Below, piece by piece: positions 17,353-27,213 of a DNA stretch of 55,891 bases. The stretch lies in assembly GCA_002308995.1 (NCBI GenBank), contig DBWQ01000003.1, positions 47,625 through 103,515 on the forward strand. The letters run 5' to 3'. Position 1 is the stretch's first letter. Every line of letters begins with the position of its first letter. The translations under genes were made by a program, and so were the position numbers. The DNA comes from Clostridiales bacterium UBA1234 (GTDB lineage: Bacteria; Bacillota; Clostridia; TANB77; UBA1234). The notes beneath the pieces are model-generated. The model was not told the origin of the DNA. It saw only the letters and a list, made by a program, of their open reading frames with translations, and searched no databases.

Positions 17353-18255
17353 ATGATATCCATTGTGATTCCTGCGTATAATGAGTCAAAAACTTTAGAA
17401 AATAATGTAAAAGAAATTGTGAAATATATTCAATCATTTGAACATGAAGTGATTTTAATCGATGATGGTTCTAAAGATACTACTTGGGATGTGATTGTCA
17501 AACTTGCCAAAGAAAATCCTGCTATAAAAGGCATTAAGTTTAGTCGAAATTTTGGAAAAGAAGCAGCGCTACTCGCAGGTCTTGCAGAATCGAAAGGGGA
17601 TGCGGTAATTCCGATGGATGCGGATTTACAAGATTCACCGAAAGATATTTCTCAGATGATGCAGAAATGGCAAGAAGGGTATAAAGTAGTAGAGTGTGTT
17701 AGCAAAAAAAGACCAAAAGAAAGCTTTTTTCACAAGCTTTGTGCCGGTGGGTTTTATCACACATTAAAAAAACTTACGAAAATTGATATGGCAAATGCCA
17801 GAGATTTTAGATTAATGGATCGACAGGTTGTGGATGAAATTTTAAAATTAGAAGATCGTAATTTATTTTTCAAAGGAATGGCGAACTATGTTGGCTTTAA
17901 AAAAACCACTATTTTGGTAGATACCGATGAAAGAAAAGTTGATGTTTCTAAGTTCACGTTAAAGACTTTAACGCATTTAGCCTTAAACGCTATTACATCT
18001 TTTTCAACCGCACCATTAAAATTGCCAGTGACATTTGGTATTATTAGTTTTCTTTTAGCAATAATCATGTTGGTTTTATCATTGGGAGGATATAGTTGTG
18101 CAGTAACAATGAACCAAGTTCTATGGATAGGAACAATAGGAATGCTGATGATTTCGTTTGTTCTATTTTCCCTTGGTGTGATGGGGTTTTATATTGGAAA
18201 AATGTATGAACAAGTCAAAGGAAGACCAAGATACATTATAGAAGAAAGAGTATAA
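17353..18255 (+). CDS. GT2 glycosyltransferase with two C-terminal membrane helices
   Basis: 300 residues. N-terminal GT-A fold: SIVIPAYNESKTLENNV, VILIDDGSKDTTW, FSRNFGKEAALLAGL and the metal-binding DADLQDSP. Two hydrophobic spans follow near the C-terminus (FGIISFLLAIIMLVLSLGGY and a second). This is the DPM1/GtrB/YkcC layout, which loads a sugar onto undecaprenyl phosphate for export to envelope polymers. The ATG at 17353 follows GGAGGTG; an upstream in-frame start lacks a site. The next gene is fba, 50 bases on. Confidence 0.88.
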   Translation: MISIVIPAYNESKTLENNVKEIVKYIQSFEHEVILIDDGSKDTTWDVIVKLAKENPAIKGIKFSRNFGKEAALLAGLAESKGDAVIPMDADLQDSPKDISQMMQKWQEGYKVVECVSKKRPKESFFHKLCAGGFYHTLKKLTKIDMANARDFRLMDRQVVDEILKLEDRNLFFKGMANYVGFKKTTILVDTDERKVDVSKFTLKTLTHLALNAITSFSTAPLKLPVTFGIISFLLAIIMLVLSLGGYSCAVTMNQVLWIGTIGMLMISFVLFSLGVMGFYIGKMYEQVKGRPRYIIEERV

Positions 18256-18307
18256 AGCATTGGGGTGACCTATGGTTGCCAGATTGTATTAAAGGAGGAT
18301 TTTTAAA

Positions 18308-19237
18308 ATGGGAATTGTAACAAGTAAAGAAATGTTTCAAAAAGCATATGAAGGGCACTATGCGATTGGTGCTTTCAATGTTAACAATATGGAAATTGTG
18401 CAAGGAATTACAGAAGCAGCCAAGGAGGTAAATAGCCCTTTAATTTTACAAGTTTCTGCAGGAGCAAGAAATTACGCCAAACATAATTATTTAATGCATT
18501 TAATTCAAGCAGCCGTTGAAGATACTGATTTACCTATTGTAGTGCATCTTGATCATGGTGCCGATTTTGATATTTGTAAAAAGTGTATTGATGGTGGTTT
18601 TTCTTCTGTCATGATTGATGGCTCAAAATATCCATTTGAAGAAAATATTGCTCTTACCAAACAAGTAGTTGATTATGCACACGAAAGAGGTGTTGTGGTA
18701 GAGGCAGAGCTTGGAAAACTTGCTGGGATTGAAGATGATGTGAATGTTTCCGATGCCGATAGTGCCTTTACAGATCCAGATCAAGCAGTTGAATTTGTTG
18801 AAAGAACTGGTTGCGATTCTCTTGCTGTTGCTATAGGTACAAGCCATGGTGCTTACAAGTTTAAAGGAGAACCTAAACTTCGTTTTGACATCCTAGAAAA
18901 AATCACAAATCTATTACCGAATTATCCACTTGTATTACATGGCGCTTCGACAGTTATACCAGAGTTCGTGGATAAATGTAATGAGTTTGGTGGAAATATT
19001 CCTGGTGCCAAAGGTGTTCCAGAAGATATGCTTCGTAAAGCAGCAACCTATGGCGTATGCAAAATTAATGTCGATACTGATTTGAGACTAGCAATGACAG
19101 CTGCCATTCGAGAAATGTTTGTCAAAAATCCTGAAGAGTTTGACCCAAGAAAATATCTAGGTGCAGGAAGAGAAGCCATTAAAGAAATGGTAAAACGTAA
19201 AATTGTGACAGCTATGGGAAGTGATAATAAAATCTAA
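18308..19237 (+). CDS. fba: Class II fructose-bisphosphate aldolase
   Basis: 309 residues. Splits fructose-1,6-bisphosphate in glycolysis using zinc. It shows GAFNVNNMEIVQGI, the metal-site HLDHGADFD, VEAELGKLAG, AIGTSHGAYK, LVLHGAST and KINVDTDLRLA. AAAGGAGG precedes the ATG. It is probably co-transcribed with the upstream GT2 gene. Confidence 0.95.
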   Translation: MGIVTSKEMFQKAYEGHYAIGAFNVNNMEIVQGITEAAKEVNSPLILQVSAGARNYAKHNYLMHLIQAAVEDTDLPIVVHLDHGADFDICKKCIDGGFSSVMIDGSKYPFEENIALTKQVVDYAHERGVVVEAELGKLAGIEDDVNVSDADSAFTDPDQAVEFVERTGCDSLAVAIGTSHGAYKFKGEPKLRFDILEKITNLLPNYPLVLHGASTVIPEFVDKCNEFGGNIPGAKGVPEDMLRKAATYGVCKINVDTDLRLAMTAAIREMFVKNPEEFDPRKYLGAGREAIKEMVKRKIVTAMGSDNKI

Positions 19238-19282
19238 GGTAGGGGTGACGCCTCGTCACTTCAAAATATTGGGGGAAAACAT

Positions 19283-20548
19283 ATGAAAAATCGTGGTATT
19301 TCGTTAATTACACTGCTAATTACGGTCATTGTCATGCTTGTTTTGGCATCTATTTCAACCTATACAGGAGTGAATATGATTGCTGATGCAAAGGAAAGTA
19401 GTGCTAAAGATAAACTAAAAACCATATGTAGTGCCATTTTAAAGAATGATTCATTTTTATCATTTGGTGCTGGCGAGCCGGGAGAACAAGAATTATCTCT
19501 AGCCGATTTTGAGTTTATGAATTTGAAAAATGATTATGACGAAGAGTCTGTAGTGACTGTTGCTAGGGATGTTAATTCTACCACTGATGCGAGTGGAAGA
19601 ATCATGAATAGAAAGTATTTATACACGTTAACACTGACGGACACCAAATCTCATAAAACATATGAATATCAATTTGATTATTCAGTGGCGAATAATCGTT
19701 ATCATTACGATGTTGTTTTTGACGAAAGTAATGGCATCAATCGTCCCATTGTTATGGAATCTATGGTAGCAATGATGCCAGATGAAGAAACGGAAGTAAA
19801 CGACATTTATTTAGACAATTGGTATAGCTATAATAGTTCCACGATTCGTTTTGCTAAAATGAAATATAACGACAAAATCTATGTATGGATTCCTCGATTT
19901 GCGTATAGTATTCAAAGTTTTTATGATGGTAGAAAAATCGATGAGGTTCCTGCCAGTGCTGTAAAAATTGTCTTTTTAAGAGGAAAAAGCAAATATATGT
20001 CAAATGATGAAGTTATGGGAAAAACATATAAAGTGCACCCTGCTTTTAGTCAAGATGGTGTGGAGTATGCAGGACTGTGGGTTGAAAAAGATGTACGACC
20101 AGATAAAACGATGCTTACTTCGTATCGAACGAATGCATTAAACATTCAAGATCCTAGATATAGCACACATATGATGACTAGTACAGAGTGCGGAGCATTA
20201 TTATTGCTATTACACTCAATAGGCGGTAGTACGGACATTGTTTTTGATAAAGATGAATATGTTGCGGCATCCTATGTAACGGAAGGTTTGTTTGATTTAG
20301 CAGAGGGCTTCGTAACAGTTTATCCTAAAAATGATGAAAATACATTTGATATTAACAGTACCTATGGAGATGCCTTAATTGAAACTCCATGGAACCGTAC
20401 CACAGAGACATATCCTGTTTCAGATAAACCATATTTGATTCGTAAATTTACCTCTGGTAGATTTGATTTTACTAATTCCAATGGGAGTGATAGTGTTAGT
20501 TACCGAGGTGTCATTAGAGTAGGGGCACAAAGCTCTGTCGGACCATAA
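19283..20548 (+). CDS. Pilin-like secreted protein
   Basis: 421 residues. The N-terminus MKNRGISLITLLITVIVMLV has the short basic leader, Gly and long hydrophobic helix of type IV prepilin-like proteins. The large C-terminal part is extracellular (VWIPRFAYSIQ, VHPAFSQDGVEYAGLWVEK); similar heads occur in clostridial gut pilin-like proteins of unknown role. GGGGG precedes the ATG. No other pilus genes are nearby, so it probably uses a system encoded elsewhere. Confidence 0.65.
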   Translation: MKNRGISLITLLITVIVMLVLASISTYTGVNMIADAKESSAKDKLKTICSAILKNDSFLSFGAGEPGEQELSLADFEFMNLKNDYDEESVVTVARDVNSTTDASGRIMNRKYLYTLTLTDTKSHKTYEYQFDYSVANNRYHYDVVFDESNGINRPIVMESMVAMMPDEETEVNDIYLDNWYSYNSSTIRFAKMKYNDKIYVWIPRFAYSIQSFYDGRKIDEVPASAVKIVFLRGKSKYMSNDEVMGKTYKVHPAFSQDGVEYAGLWVEKDVRPDKTMLTSYRTNALNIQDPRYSTHMMTSTECGALLLLLHSIGGSTDIVFDKDEYVAASYVTEGLFDLAEGFVTVYPKNDENTFDINSTYGDALIETPWNRTTETYPVSDKPYLIRKFTSGRFDFTNSNGSDSVSYRGVIRVGAQSSVGP

Positions 20549-20593
20549 AAATAGGATAATACGATTAGAATAGGGAAATTTCACCTAGATAAT

Positions 20594-20628
20594 AAAAATA
20601 AGCCAAATACCATTTGGCTTATTTTTTT
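20594..20628 (+). terminator. Terminator after the pilin-like gene
   Basis: AAAAATAAGCCAAA / TTTGGCTTATTTTT with a short loop and T run. Confidence 0.9.
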
Positions 20629-20629
20629 G

Positions 20630-20658
20630 TTTACAAAATGCCTTTTTTAGTGTATTAT
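20630..20658 (+). promoter_or_regulatory. Possible lepA promoter
   Basis: TTTACA (20630-20635), 17-base spacer, TATTAT (20653-20658), immediately after the terminator. Confidence 0.5.
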
Positions 20659-20715
20659 GATATGGAAAATTGGCGCTTTATGCGCATTTTACATAAATTG
20701 ATAGGAGGATAAAAC

Positions 20716-22527
20716 GTGCAAGACGAACAAAAGAATATTCGTAATTTTTGCATTATCGCGCATATTGATCATGGAAAATCAACCCTTGCTGATCGTTTGA
20801 TTGAAATGACAGGTGTTTTAACAAAACGTGAAATGCAAGAACAAGTGCTAGATAATATGGATTTGGAGCGTGAACGTGGTATCACCATCAAGCTTCAATC
20901 TGTTCGAACGGTGTATAAGGCAAAAGATGGAAATGAATATATTTTAAACTTAATTGATACCCCAGGCCACGTAGACTTTACTTATGAGGTATCTCGAAGT
21001 CTAGCCGCCTGCGAAGGCGCAGTACTTGTGGTAGATGCCTCACAAGGTGTAGAAGCGCAAACATTAGCAAATGTCTATTTGGCACTGGATAACAATCTTG
21101 AAATATTACCGGTTATCAATAAAATTGATTTACCTAATGCAAGACCAGAAATGGTAATAGAAGAGATAGAAAATGTCATTGGTGTAGAAGCACAAAATGC
21201 ACCAAGAATTTCTGCAAAAACAGGTTTAAATGTGGAAGATGTATTAGAAATGATTGTTAAGCAAGTTCCACCACCAAAAGGAGATTTAAATGCCCCAACC
21301 AAAGCCTTAATCTTTGATTCTTATTACGACAATTACAAAGGTGCAGTTGCCTATGTGAGGGTAAAAGATGGTTCCATTAAAGTGGGAGATATGATTGATT
21401 TTATGGCAACCAATAAATCCTACACAGTAGCAGAGGTTGGTTATTTTGGAGCAGGTACATACATTCCTGCAAACGAGTTAAAAGCAGGAGAAGTAGGGTA
21501 TATAGCAGCAAGTATCAAAAATGTATCTGATATTCACGTAGGTGATACGATTACTTTAAAAGAAAATCCTGCACCAGAGCCACTTCCTGGGTATAAAAAA
21601 ATTGTGCCAATGGTCTACTGTGGCATTTATCCAGCAGATGGTAGTGACTATGAAAACCTAAAAGCAGCACTCGAAAAATTATCCTTAAATGATGCATCAC
21701 TATTTTGGGAAGTGGAATCTTCTGTTGCTTTAGGATTTGGCTTTCGCTGTGGCTTTTTAGGACTTCTTCATATGGAAATCATTGAGGAAAGAATTGACCG
21801 TGAATATGGATTAAATATCATTACAACAGCACCAAGTGTTATCTACAAAGTTAACAAGACAAATGGAGAATCCTTTGATTTATATAATCCAACGGATCTT
21901 CCGCCTATGCAAGAAATTAGCACTATGGAAGAGCCAATTGTGAAAGCGGATATTATGCTTCCCAAAGAGTATGTGGGCAATATCATGGAACTATGCCAAG
22001 ATCGAAGAGGCGTATATAAGGATATGCAATACATGGATGCTACTAGGGTGATTCTAACCTATGAACTTCCTCTTAATGAGATTATCTATGATTTTTTTGA
22101 TGCTTTAAAATCTCGTACGAAAGGCTACGCATCTTTTGACTATGAAATTATAGGATATCATCAGTCGGAATTGGTTAAACTAGATATACTACTAAATGGT
22201 GATATCGTGGATGCTTTTTCGATGATTGTACACAAAGATAAAGCATATGCAAGGGGAAGAAGGATGGCAGAAAAACTAAAAACAACCATTCCGAGACAAA
22301 TGTTTGAAATACCAATTCAAGCAGCAATTGGTGGTAAAATTATTGCAAGAGAAACTATTTCAGCGATGCGTAAAGACGTTTTGGCAAAATGCTATGGTGG
22401 CGATATCACACGTAAGAAAAAATTACTAGAAAAACAAAAGGAAGGTAAGAAAAAGATGCGTCAACTAGGAACCGTTGATGTACCACAAGAAGCCTTTCTA
22501 TCAATTTTAAAACTTGACGAGGACTAA
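20716..22527 (+). CDS. lepA: Elongation factor 4 (ribosome back-translocase LepA)
   Basis: 603 residues. A translational GTPase with G1 AHIDHGKST, G3 DTPGHVDF and G4 NKID, plus the LepA-specific C-terminal domain ending in RQLGTVDVPQEAFLSILKLD. It begins at GTG 20716 after AGGAGG. The next gene (a PLC-like protein) starts 19 bases downstream. Confidence 0.97.
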   Translation: MQDEQKNIRNFCIIAHIDHGKSTLADRLIEMTGVLTKREMQEQVLDNMDLERERGITIKLQSVRTVYKAKDGNEYILNLIDTPGHVDFTYEVSRSLAACEGAVLVVDASQGVEAQTLANVYLALDNNLEILPVINKIDLPNARPEMVIEEIENVIGVEAQNAPRISAKTGLNVEDVLEMIVKQVPPPKGDLNAPTKALIFDSYYDNYKGAVAYVRVKDGSIKVGDMIDFMATNKSYTVAEVGYFGAGTYIPANELKAGEVGYIAASIKNVSDIHVGDTITLKENPAPEPLPGYKKIVPMVYCGIYPADGSDYENLKAALEKLSLNDASLFWEVESSVALGFGFRCGFLGLLHMEIIEERIDREYGLNIITTAPSVIYKVNKTNGESFDLYNPTDLPPMQEISTMEEPIVKADIMLPKEYVGNIMELCQDRRGVYKDMQYMDATRVILTYELPLNEIIYDFFDALKSRTKGYASFDYEIIGYHQSELVKLDILLNGDIVDAFSMIVHKDKAYARGRRMAEKLKTTIPRQMFEIPIQAAIGGKIIARETISAMRKDVLAKCYGGDITRKKKLLEKQKEGKKKMRQLGTVDVPQEAFLSILKLDED

Positions 22528-22546
22528 AAGTAGGTGAGGAAAAGTG

Positions 22547-23179
22547 ATGTCGGGAACACATGCCATCTATGCAAAAGGCGTAGAAGAACATTTGCATTTG
22601 GCGTATGGGATAAACTTAAAGAGATATAGTTTAATATTTGGGTCAATCCATCCAGATTTTTCTTCTTCGTTCAAAAAAGAGTACCCACATTACTTAAAAG
22701 ACTCACTGGAGGAGATTTCACAAAGGGTGGAACTCATGATAGAGGCGCTTGATACCAAAAAAGAACTAGAAACGATGGCTTTTTCACGTGAATTGGGTAT
22801 CATCTTGCATTATACGGCAGATTATTTTTGTAGGATGCATAACGATGTTGGAGGAATTCCGCATCCTCGCAAAAGAAAACATATTCATTACGAAAGAGAC
22901 TTACACAAGTTTATCAAAAAGTGTCATTTAGAAGTACTTCGAGAAGAGGTAGTAAATAGTTTAGATTACGATTTAAAAGAAATGGATAGAATGTCTTTTA
23001 AAGATTACCTCATTTATCAGCACAATCGATATATGAAAGAAGCCTCTAAAAGAGTGATTATAGAAAGTAAACGTATGGTAAAAGAAACAGACGTGGTGTT
23101 TTCTTATAAGATGGAGCTTATAGTAGCATCGTATGTGGTTTGGAAGGTAATTAGTAAGACAAAACTTTTAAACAAATAA
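22547..23179 (+). CDS. Zinc-dependent phospholipase C-like protein
   Basis: About 210 residues. The arrangement MSGTHAIYAKGVEEHL, FGSIHPDF and ELGIILHYTADYFCRMHND, with spaced His/Asp residues, resembles the zinc-dependent phospholipase C/S1-P1 fold. I see no export signal, so a secreted toxin role is unlikely; clostridial proteins of this type are mostly uncharacterised. The start is ATG 22547 or the adjacent GTG 22544, after AGGTGAGG. Probably co-transcribed with lepA. Confidence 0.6.
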   Translation: MSGTHAIYAKGVEEHLHLAYGINLKRYSLIFGSIHPDFSSSFKKEYPHYLKDSLEEISQRVELMIEALDTKKELETMAFSRELGIILHYTADYFCRMHNDVGGIPHPRKRKHIHYERDLHKFIKKCHLEVLREEVVNSLDYDLKEMDRMSFKDYLIYQHNRYMKEASKRVIIESKRMVKETDVVFSYKMELIVASYVVWKVISKTKLLNK

Positions 23180-23182
23180 TAT

Positions 23183-23305
23183 ATTTGCATGAAAATCCGC
23201 CTCTTGCGAAATATTTTGGATTACTTTGGTGCTCAGCGTATCCTCATACGCTTCCGCGCTCGCAGTAATCTAAAAATTCCGCAATCTACGAATTTTGATG
23301 CAAAT
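23183..23305 (+). repeat. Intergenic hairpin repeat, copy 2 (of 2)
   Basis: The second copy of the element at 512-638. The outer arms ATTTGCAT / ATGCAAAT enclose GAAAATC / GAATTTT, CTTGCGAAATATTTTGGATT / AATCTAAAAATTCCGCAAT, and CGTAT/ATACG at the tip. The outer arm sequence differs from copy 1 but pairing is kept. Confidence 0.8.
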
Positions 23306-23394
23306 TGAAAAGGGACACACAAATCTTAGTGATGAAATTTAATAAACATAGGGAGCGACTTGATTCGTCGCTTTACAAAATGGGAGGTACCAGA

Positions 23395-24132
23395 ATGGAA
23401 GAATTTAAAATTGAAGGAAGAAACGCTGTTCTAGAACTATTAAAATCGGAGCGCGAAGTGAATAAACTGATGATACAAAAAGGAGAACGTCAAGGATCTA
23501 TCAATGAAATCATTAAGCTTGCAAAAGCAAAGCGTATCATTGTGCAAGAAGTTGAAAAAGCAAAATTAGATACGCTATCTGAAACCAAGCACCATCAGGG
23601 AGTGATTGCATTTGTATCTCCTGTCACCTACAAAGAACTAGATGATATTTTTGCTTTAGCCAAAGAGAGAAAGGAAGACCCATTTATTTTAATATGTGAT
23701 GAGATAGAAGACCCTCACAACTTAGGTGCCTTAATTCGAAGCGCTGAATGTGCAGGAGTGCATGGCGTGATTATTCCGAAAAGAAGAGCAACAGCAGTGA
23801 CGGAAGTGGTAGCCAAAACTTCTGTTGGCGCATGCGAGTACGTTCCTATTGTGAGAGTCAATAACATTAACGAAACGATTCGAGAACTAAAAGATAGAGG
23901 CGTATGGATTGTAGGTACTGATGGCAAAGCAAATACCATGTACTATGACCAAGATTATAAGGGCTCAATTGCAATCATCATTGGCAGTGAAGGAAGAGGG
24001 ATGAACAAGCTTACCATGGAAAGCTGCGATTTCTTAGTGAAAATTCCTATGATGGGTAAGATTACATCGCTAAATGCGAGTGTTTCTGGTGGTATTGTGT
24101 TATTTGAAGCGCTTAAGCAAAGAATGAAATAA
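23395..24132 (+). CDS. rlmB: 23S rRNA (guanosine-2'-O)-methyltransferase RlmB-type
   Basis: 245 residues. A SPOUT methylase with the N-terminal substrate-binding part (IEGRNAVLELLKSE) and trefoil-knot motifs LICDEIEDPHNLGALIRSAE, IIIGSEGRGM and IPMMGKITSLNASVSGGI. GGGAGG precedes the ATG; 90 bases of upstream in-frame sequence lack a ribosome site. Related to the separate SpoU gene at 42396. Confidence 0.9.
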   Translation: MEEFKIEGRNAVLELLKSEREVNKLMIQKGERQGSINEIIKLAKAKRIIVQEVEKAKLDTLSETKHHQGVIAFVSPVTYKELDDIFALAKERKEDPFILICDEIEDPHNLGALIRSAECAGVHGVIIPKRRATAVTEVVAKTSVGACEYVPIVRVNNINETIRELKDRGVWIVGTDGKANTMYYDQDYKGSIAIIIGSEGRGMNKLTMESCDFLVKIPMMGKITSLNASVSGGIVLFEALKQRMK

Positions 24133-24146
24133 ATCGAAAAAACGTG

Positions 24147-24173
24147 AAAAAGGGCTTGCCAAGGCCCTTTTTT
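24147..24173 (+). terminator. Terminator after rlmB
   Basis: AAAAAGGGC / GCCCTTTTTT with an eight-base loop. Confidence 0.85.
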
Positions 24174-24242
24174 ATGTGGTATAATACATCTCTTGTAAGA
24201 CGCTTTTTTGTCTTGCAAATGTGAATATAGGAGGTGTATTTC

Positions 24243-26493
24243 TTGAACATTAAGCCAGAAGAGGAAAAAGAAGAACTTAAAAAGCTTAAGGTCACAAGAG
24301 GCTATATTGACAGAGAAATTAAAGATAGTATTGATCGAATCGAGCGAGGCTTTGAAGATTACGACTTTGATGACTACGCAGATGACTGGATGAAAGCAGC
24401 ACTGAGAGAGAGGTTTAACCAAAGAATTAAAAACCTAAAAATGGTTAGACCGTCGCCATACTTTGCAAGGGTAGACTTTGTAGAAGATGGAGAATCTCGA
24501 CGTGATGCTTTTTATTTAGGTAAAGCAGCGGTTACCGATCGACAAACTCTTGAGCAAGTGGTAGTGGACTGGCGAGCCCCCATCGCGGATTTATACTACG
24601 AAGGAAGACTTGGAGAAGCAAATTACAACTGCCCAGCCCGGTAACATTCATGGAGAAATTAAATTAAAAAGGCAGTACTTTTTTAAAGATGGAGAGCTTA
24701 GCGATGTGATGGATATTGATATTACCACCAACGATGAAATGCTCCAACCATTTTTATCGGCCAATTCGGATACGCGTTTAAAAAACATTATTTCTACCAT
24801 TCAAGCTGAGCAAAACAAAATTATTCGTGCCGATATGTTTGAACCACTGATTGTACAAGGAGTTGCGGGAAGTGGAAAAACCACCATTGCCCTTCACAGA
24901 ATTGCGTATTTAATTTATAACTATGAAAAAACATTTTTCCCAGAAGAGTTTTTAATTATTGCACCCAATAAATTTTTCTTAAATTATATTTCCAATGTAT
25001 TACCAGACCTTGGTGTGGATAGAGTAGGGCAAAGTACTTACGAAGATATCGCTTTCGAAGTCATTGGCAAAGAATTTGAAATAGAAGATCCGAATATTAA
25101 ATTGGCAAGAATTATTGATAATCATAAATCCGAAAAAGAAGCTAAGTTTTGTGAGCATATGATAGAGGCATCCAAGTTTAAGTCATCGATTCGTTTTAAG
25201 AATATACTAGATGAATATATTTACGAACTCGAAAAACGTTTTATTCCAGAAACAGATTTTAAAGTAGGTAAGTATGTGTTTATGCGTCGTGAATATATTA
25301 CTCATTTATTCTATAAAGAGTACGCCAACTTACCACTATGTAGGCGCTTAGAAGAAATTGCCAAACACCTAAAAAGTGCTATCACCATGCGAAGCGGAGA
25401 AATTTTAAAAGATATCGAAGAAGAGAGAGATTATCAAGTTGCCAAAATTAAGCTTGAAGAAGAAAACGAACAAATTCGTTTATCACTTATTAGACAAGTG
25501 TACAAAGAATCAGAAGAGATGGCGAAACAAGTGACCAAGGATGCTAAGAAAAATGCGTTAAAATTTTTAAATAGCGTCAACAAGGTATTTGAACCATTAA
25601 AGTACTATAAAGAATTTATGGATGTGTATTTAGAAAAATTTGCAGAAGGTAGAATTCCCAAAGAGCAAATTGATTACATCAAAAAATCATTCCAAGATGC
25701 CCAAAGAAAAGGCAAAATCGAAATGGAAGATTTGGCACCGCTCATGTATTTAAAATATATGATTAATGGTATTAAAACCAAGTTTGATTTAAAGCACATC
25801 GTCATCGATGAAGCACAAGACTTTAGTGAATTTCAGTTTTATATTTTTAAGAAAATTGTCAAAAGTAATTCGCTAACAATACTTGGCGATTTATCACAAG
25901 GTATTTACTTTTATCGAGGAACAAATAACTGGCAAAAAACGATGGGCATTGTGTTTGGCGAAGATATTGTCGATCCAACCTATTTAACTCTTAAGAAAAC
26001 CTATAGAACTACCGAGGAAATTTTAACGGCTGCCAACAAAGTCATTTTGCATATTACCGATAAGCTTCATTGTGAACTCGGCGAACCCGTTATGAAAAAT
26101 GGGGCACCAGTGGTAATTAAACAGTTTGAAAATGAAGATAAAATGGTAGCACAAATCAAAGAAAGACTAAAAGAATATCAGAAAAAAGGTTTTAGTAATA
26201 TTGCACTGATTTGCAAAACAGTAGCCGATTGCGAATCACTTCAAAAAGCGTTGGATGATGAATCTATTCACATGATTTCAAGCAAAGATGCTGAGTACGC
26301 GGGTGGCATTAGCATTGTGCCATCGTATTTATCCAAAGGTTTGGAATTTGATGCGGTTATTATCACCAATGCCGATAGCTTCAATTATACATTATCTGAA
26401 GTCGACACTAAGCTACTTTATGTGTGTATGACCAGGGCAATGAACACGCTAGAGATTTATCATGTAGAGGAATTGACAGAATTATTACAATAG
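24243..26493 (+). CDS. helD: HelD-like UvrD/Rep-family helicase, read through a CGGT +1 site
   Basis: Resembles HelD (DNA helicase IV-like), which in Firmicutes binds RNA polymerase and frees it from stalled complexes. TTG 24243 follows AGGAGG. An N-terminal coiled-coil segment leads to VVDWRAPIADLYYEGRLGE and NYNCPA, where the zero frame reads CGG TAA. Skipping the C at 24639 continues GNIHGEIKLKRQYF; the family pattern here is CPxGxIxGE, so glycine is expected. Walker A GVAGSGKTTIA, Walker B VIDEAQDFSEFQ and SIVPSYLSKGLEFDAVI follow. Product 749 residues, normal for the family. Unshifted translation would stop after 133 codons. Confidence 0.85.
24636..24642 (+). other. CGGT +1 recoding site in helD
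   Basis: GCC CGG TAA in the zero frame; GCC (C) GGT AAC ATT CAT in the shifted frame. The zero-frame stop immediately follows the CGG. Confidence 0.88.
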
Positions 26494-26566
26494 ATGTTAA
26501 GGGGGGGACTTTGGCAGTCGCTCCCTCAAAGTGTTTTTAGAAATATATTTGAAAGGTGGTTATATT

Positions 26567-27049
26567 ATGGAAAAAAACGATTTATCTATTATGGTTGATG
26601 CAGAAAATAAGCTAAATGTGAGAGTGACCGGTGTTTTTATTAAGGATGGCAAAGTTCTTTTAGATGACTGTAAAGGGATTCATTATGCCCTTCCGGGTGG
26701 TAGGGTAAAAATAGAGGAAGACTCCTTAGAGGCATTTCAGCGTGAGATGAAAGAAGAATTGCATGAGACTCTTAAGGATATTACGCTAAACGGTGTATTG
26801 GAGAATTTTTATACTTTAGAGGGGACAAAGGTACATGAGTATATGTGGATGTATCGAGCTGATTTTGTAGACGATAAACTGTTTCAAAGTGAGGAGATTG
26901 TGACACAAGAAGGAGACAAGCAAAATCACTTTGAATGGATTAAACTAGAGGAGTTAGATAAAATCGATTTTAGACCGTCAGCAGCTATTCCTTATATTCG
27001 AAATATGGATCAAGGACTAAAACATATCATTAATCATCAAAATAGGTAG
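26567..27049 (+). CDS. Nudix hydrolase
   Basis: 160 residues. The Nudix box is GGRVKIEEDSLEAFQREMKE followed by EL, close to G-x5-E-x7-R-E-x2-E-E, which binds metal and cleaves nucleoside diphosphate-linked substrates. Substrate not predictable. AAAGGTGG precedes the ATG at 26567; upstream in-frame codons lack a site. Confidence 0.9.
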   Translation: MEKNDLSIMVDAENKLNVRVTGVFIKDGKVLLDDCKGIHYALPGGRVKIEEDSLEAFQREMKEELHETLKDITLNGVLENFYTLEGTKVHEYMWMYRADFVDDKLFQSEEIVTQEGDKQNHFEWIKLEELDKIDFRPSAAIPYIRNMDQGLKHIINHQNR

Positions 27050-27066
27050 ATGTCAATTCACTAATG

Positions 27067-27114
27067 GAGACGAATCTTTTGGACACCGCAATCAGTGCCA
27101 AAGAGGTTCGTCTC
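27067..27114 (+). terminator. Hairpin after the Nudix gene
   Basis: GAGACGAA pairs with TTCGTCTC and CTTTTGG with CCAAAGAG. No T run follows, so it may be a weak terminator or an RNA-stabilising structure. Confidence 0.45.
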
Positions 27115-27133
27115 TGTTAGCGTATATAATACA

Positions 27134-27162
27134 TTGACTTGTTAGATATAGTTTGGTATAGT
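27134..27162 (+). promoter_or_regulatory. Promoter of the SLH/beta-helix gene
   Basis: TTGACT (27134-27139), 17-base spacer, TATAGT (27157-27162). Confidence 0.65.
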
Positions 27163-27213
27163 GTAAATAGATTGTACGAATGAAATGCAGAAAAAGACAA
27201 AAGGGGAGATTTT

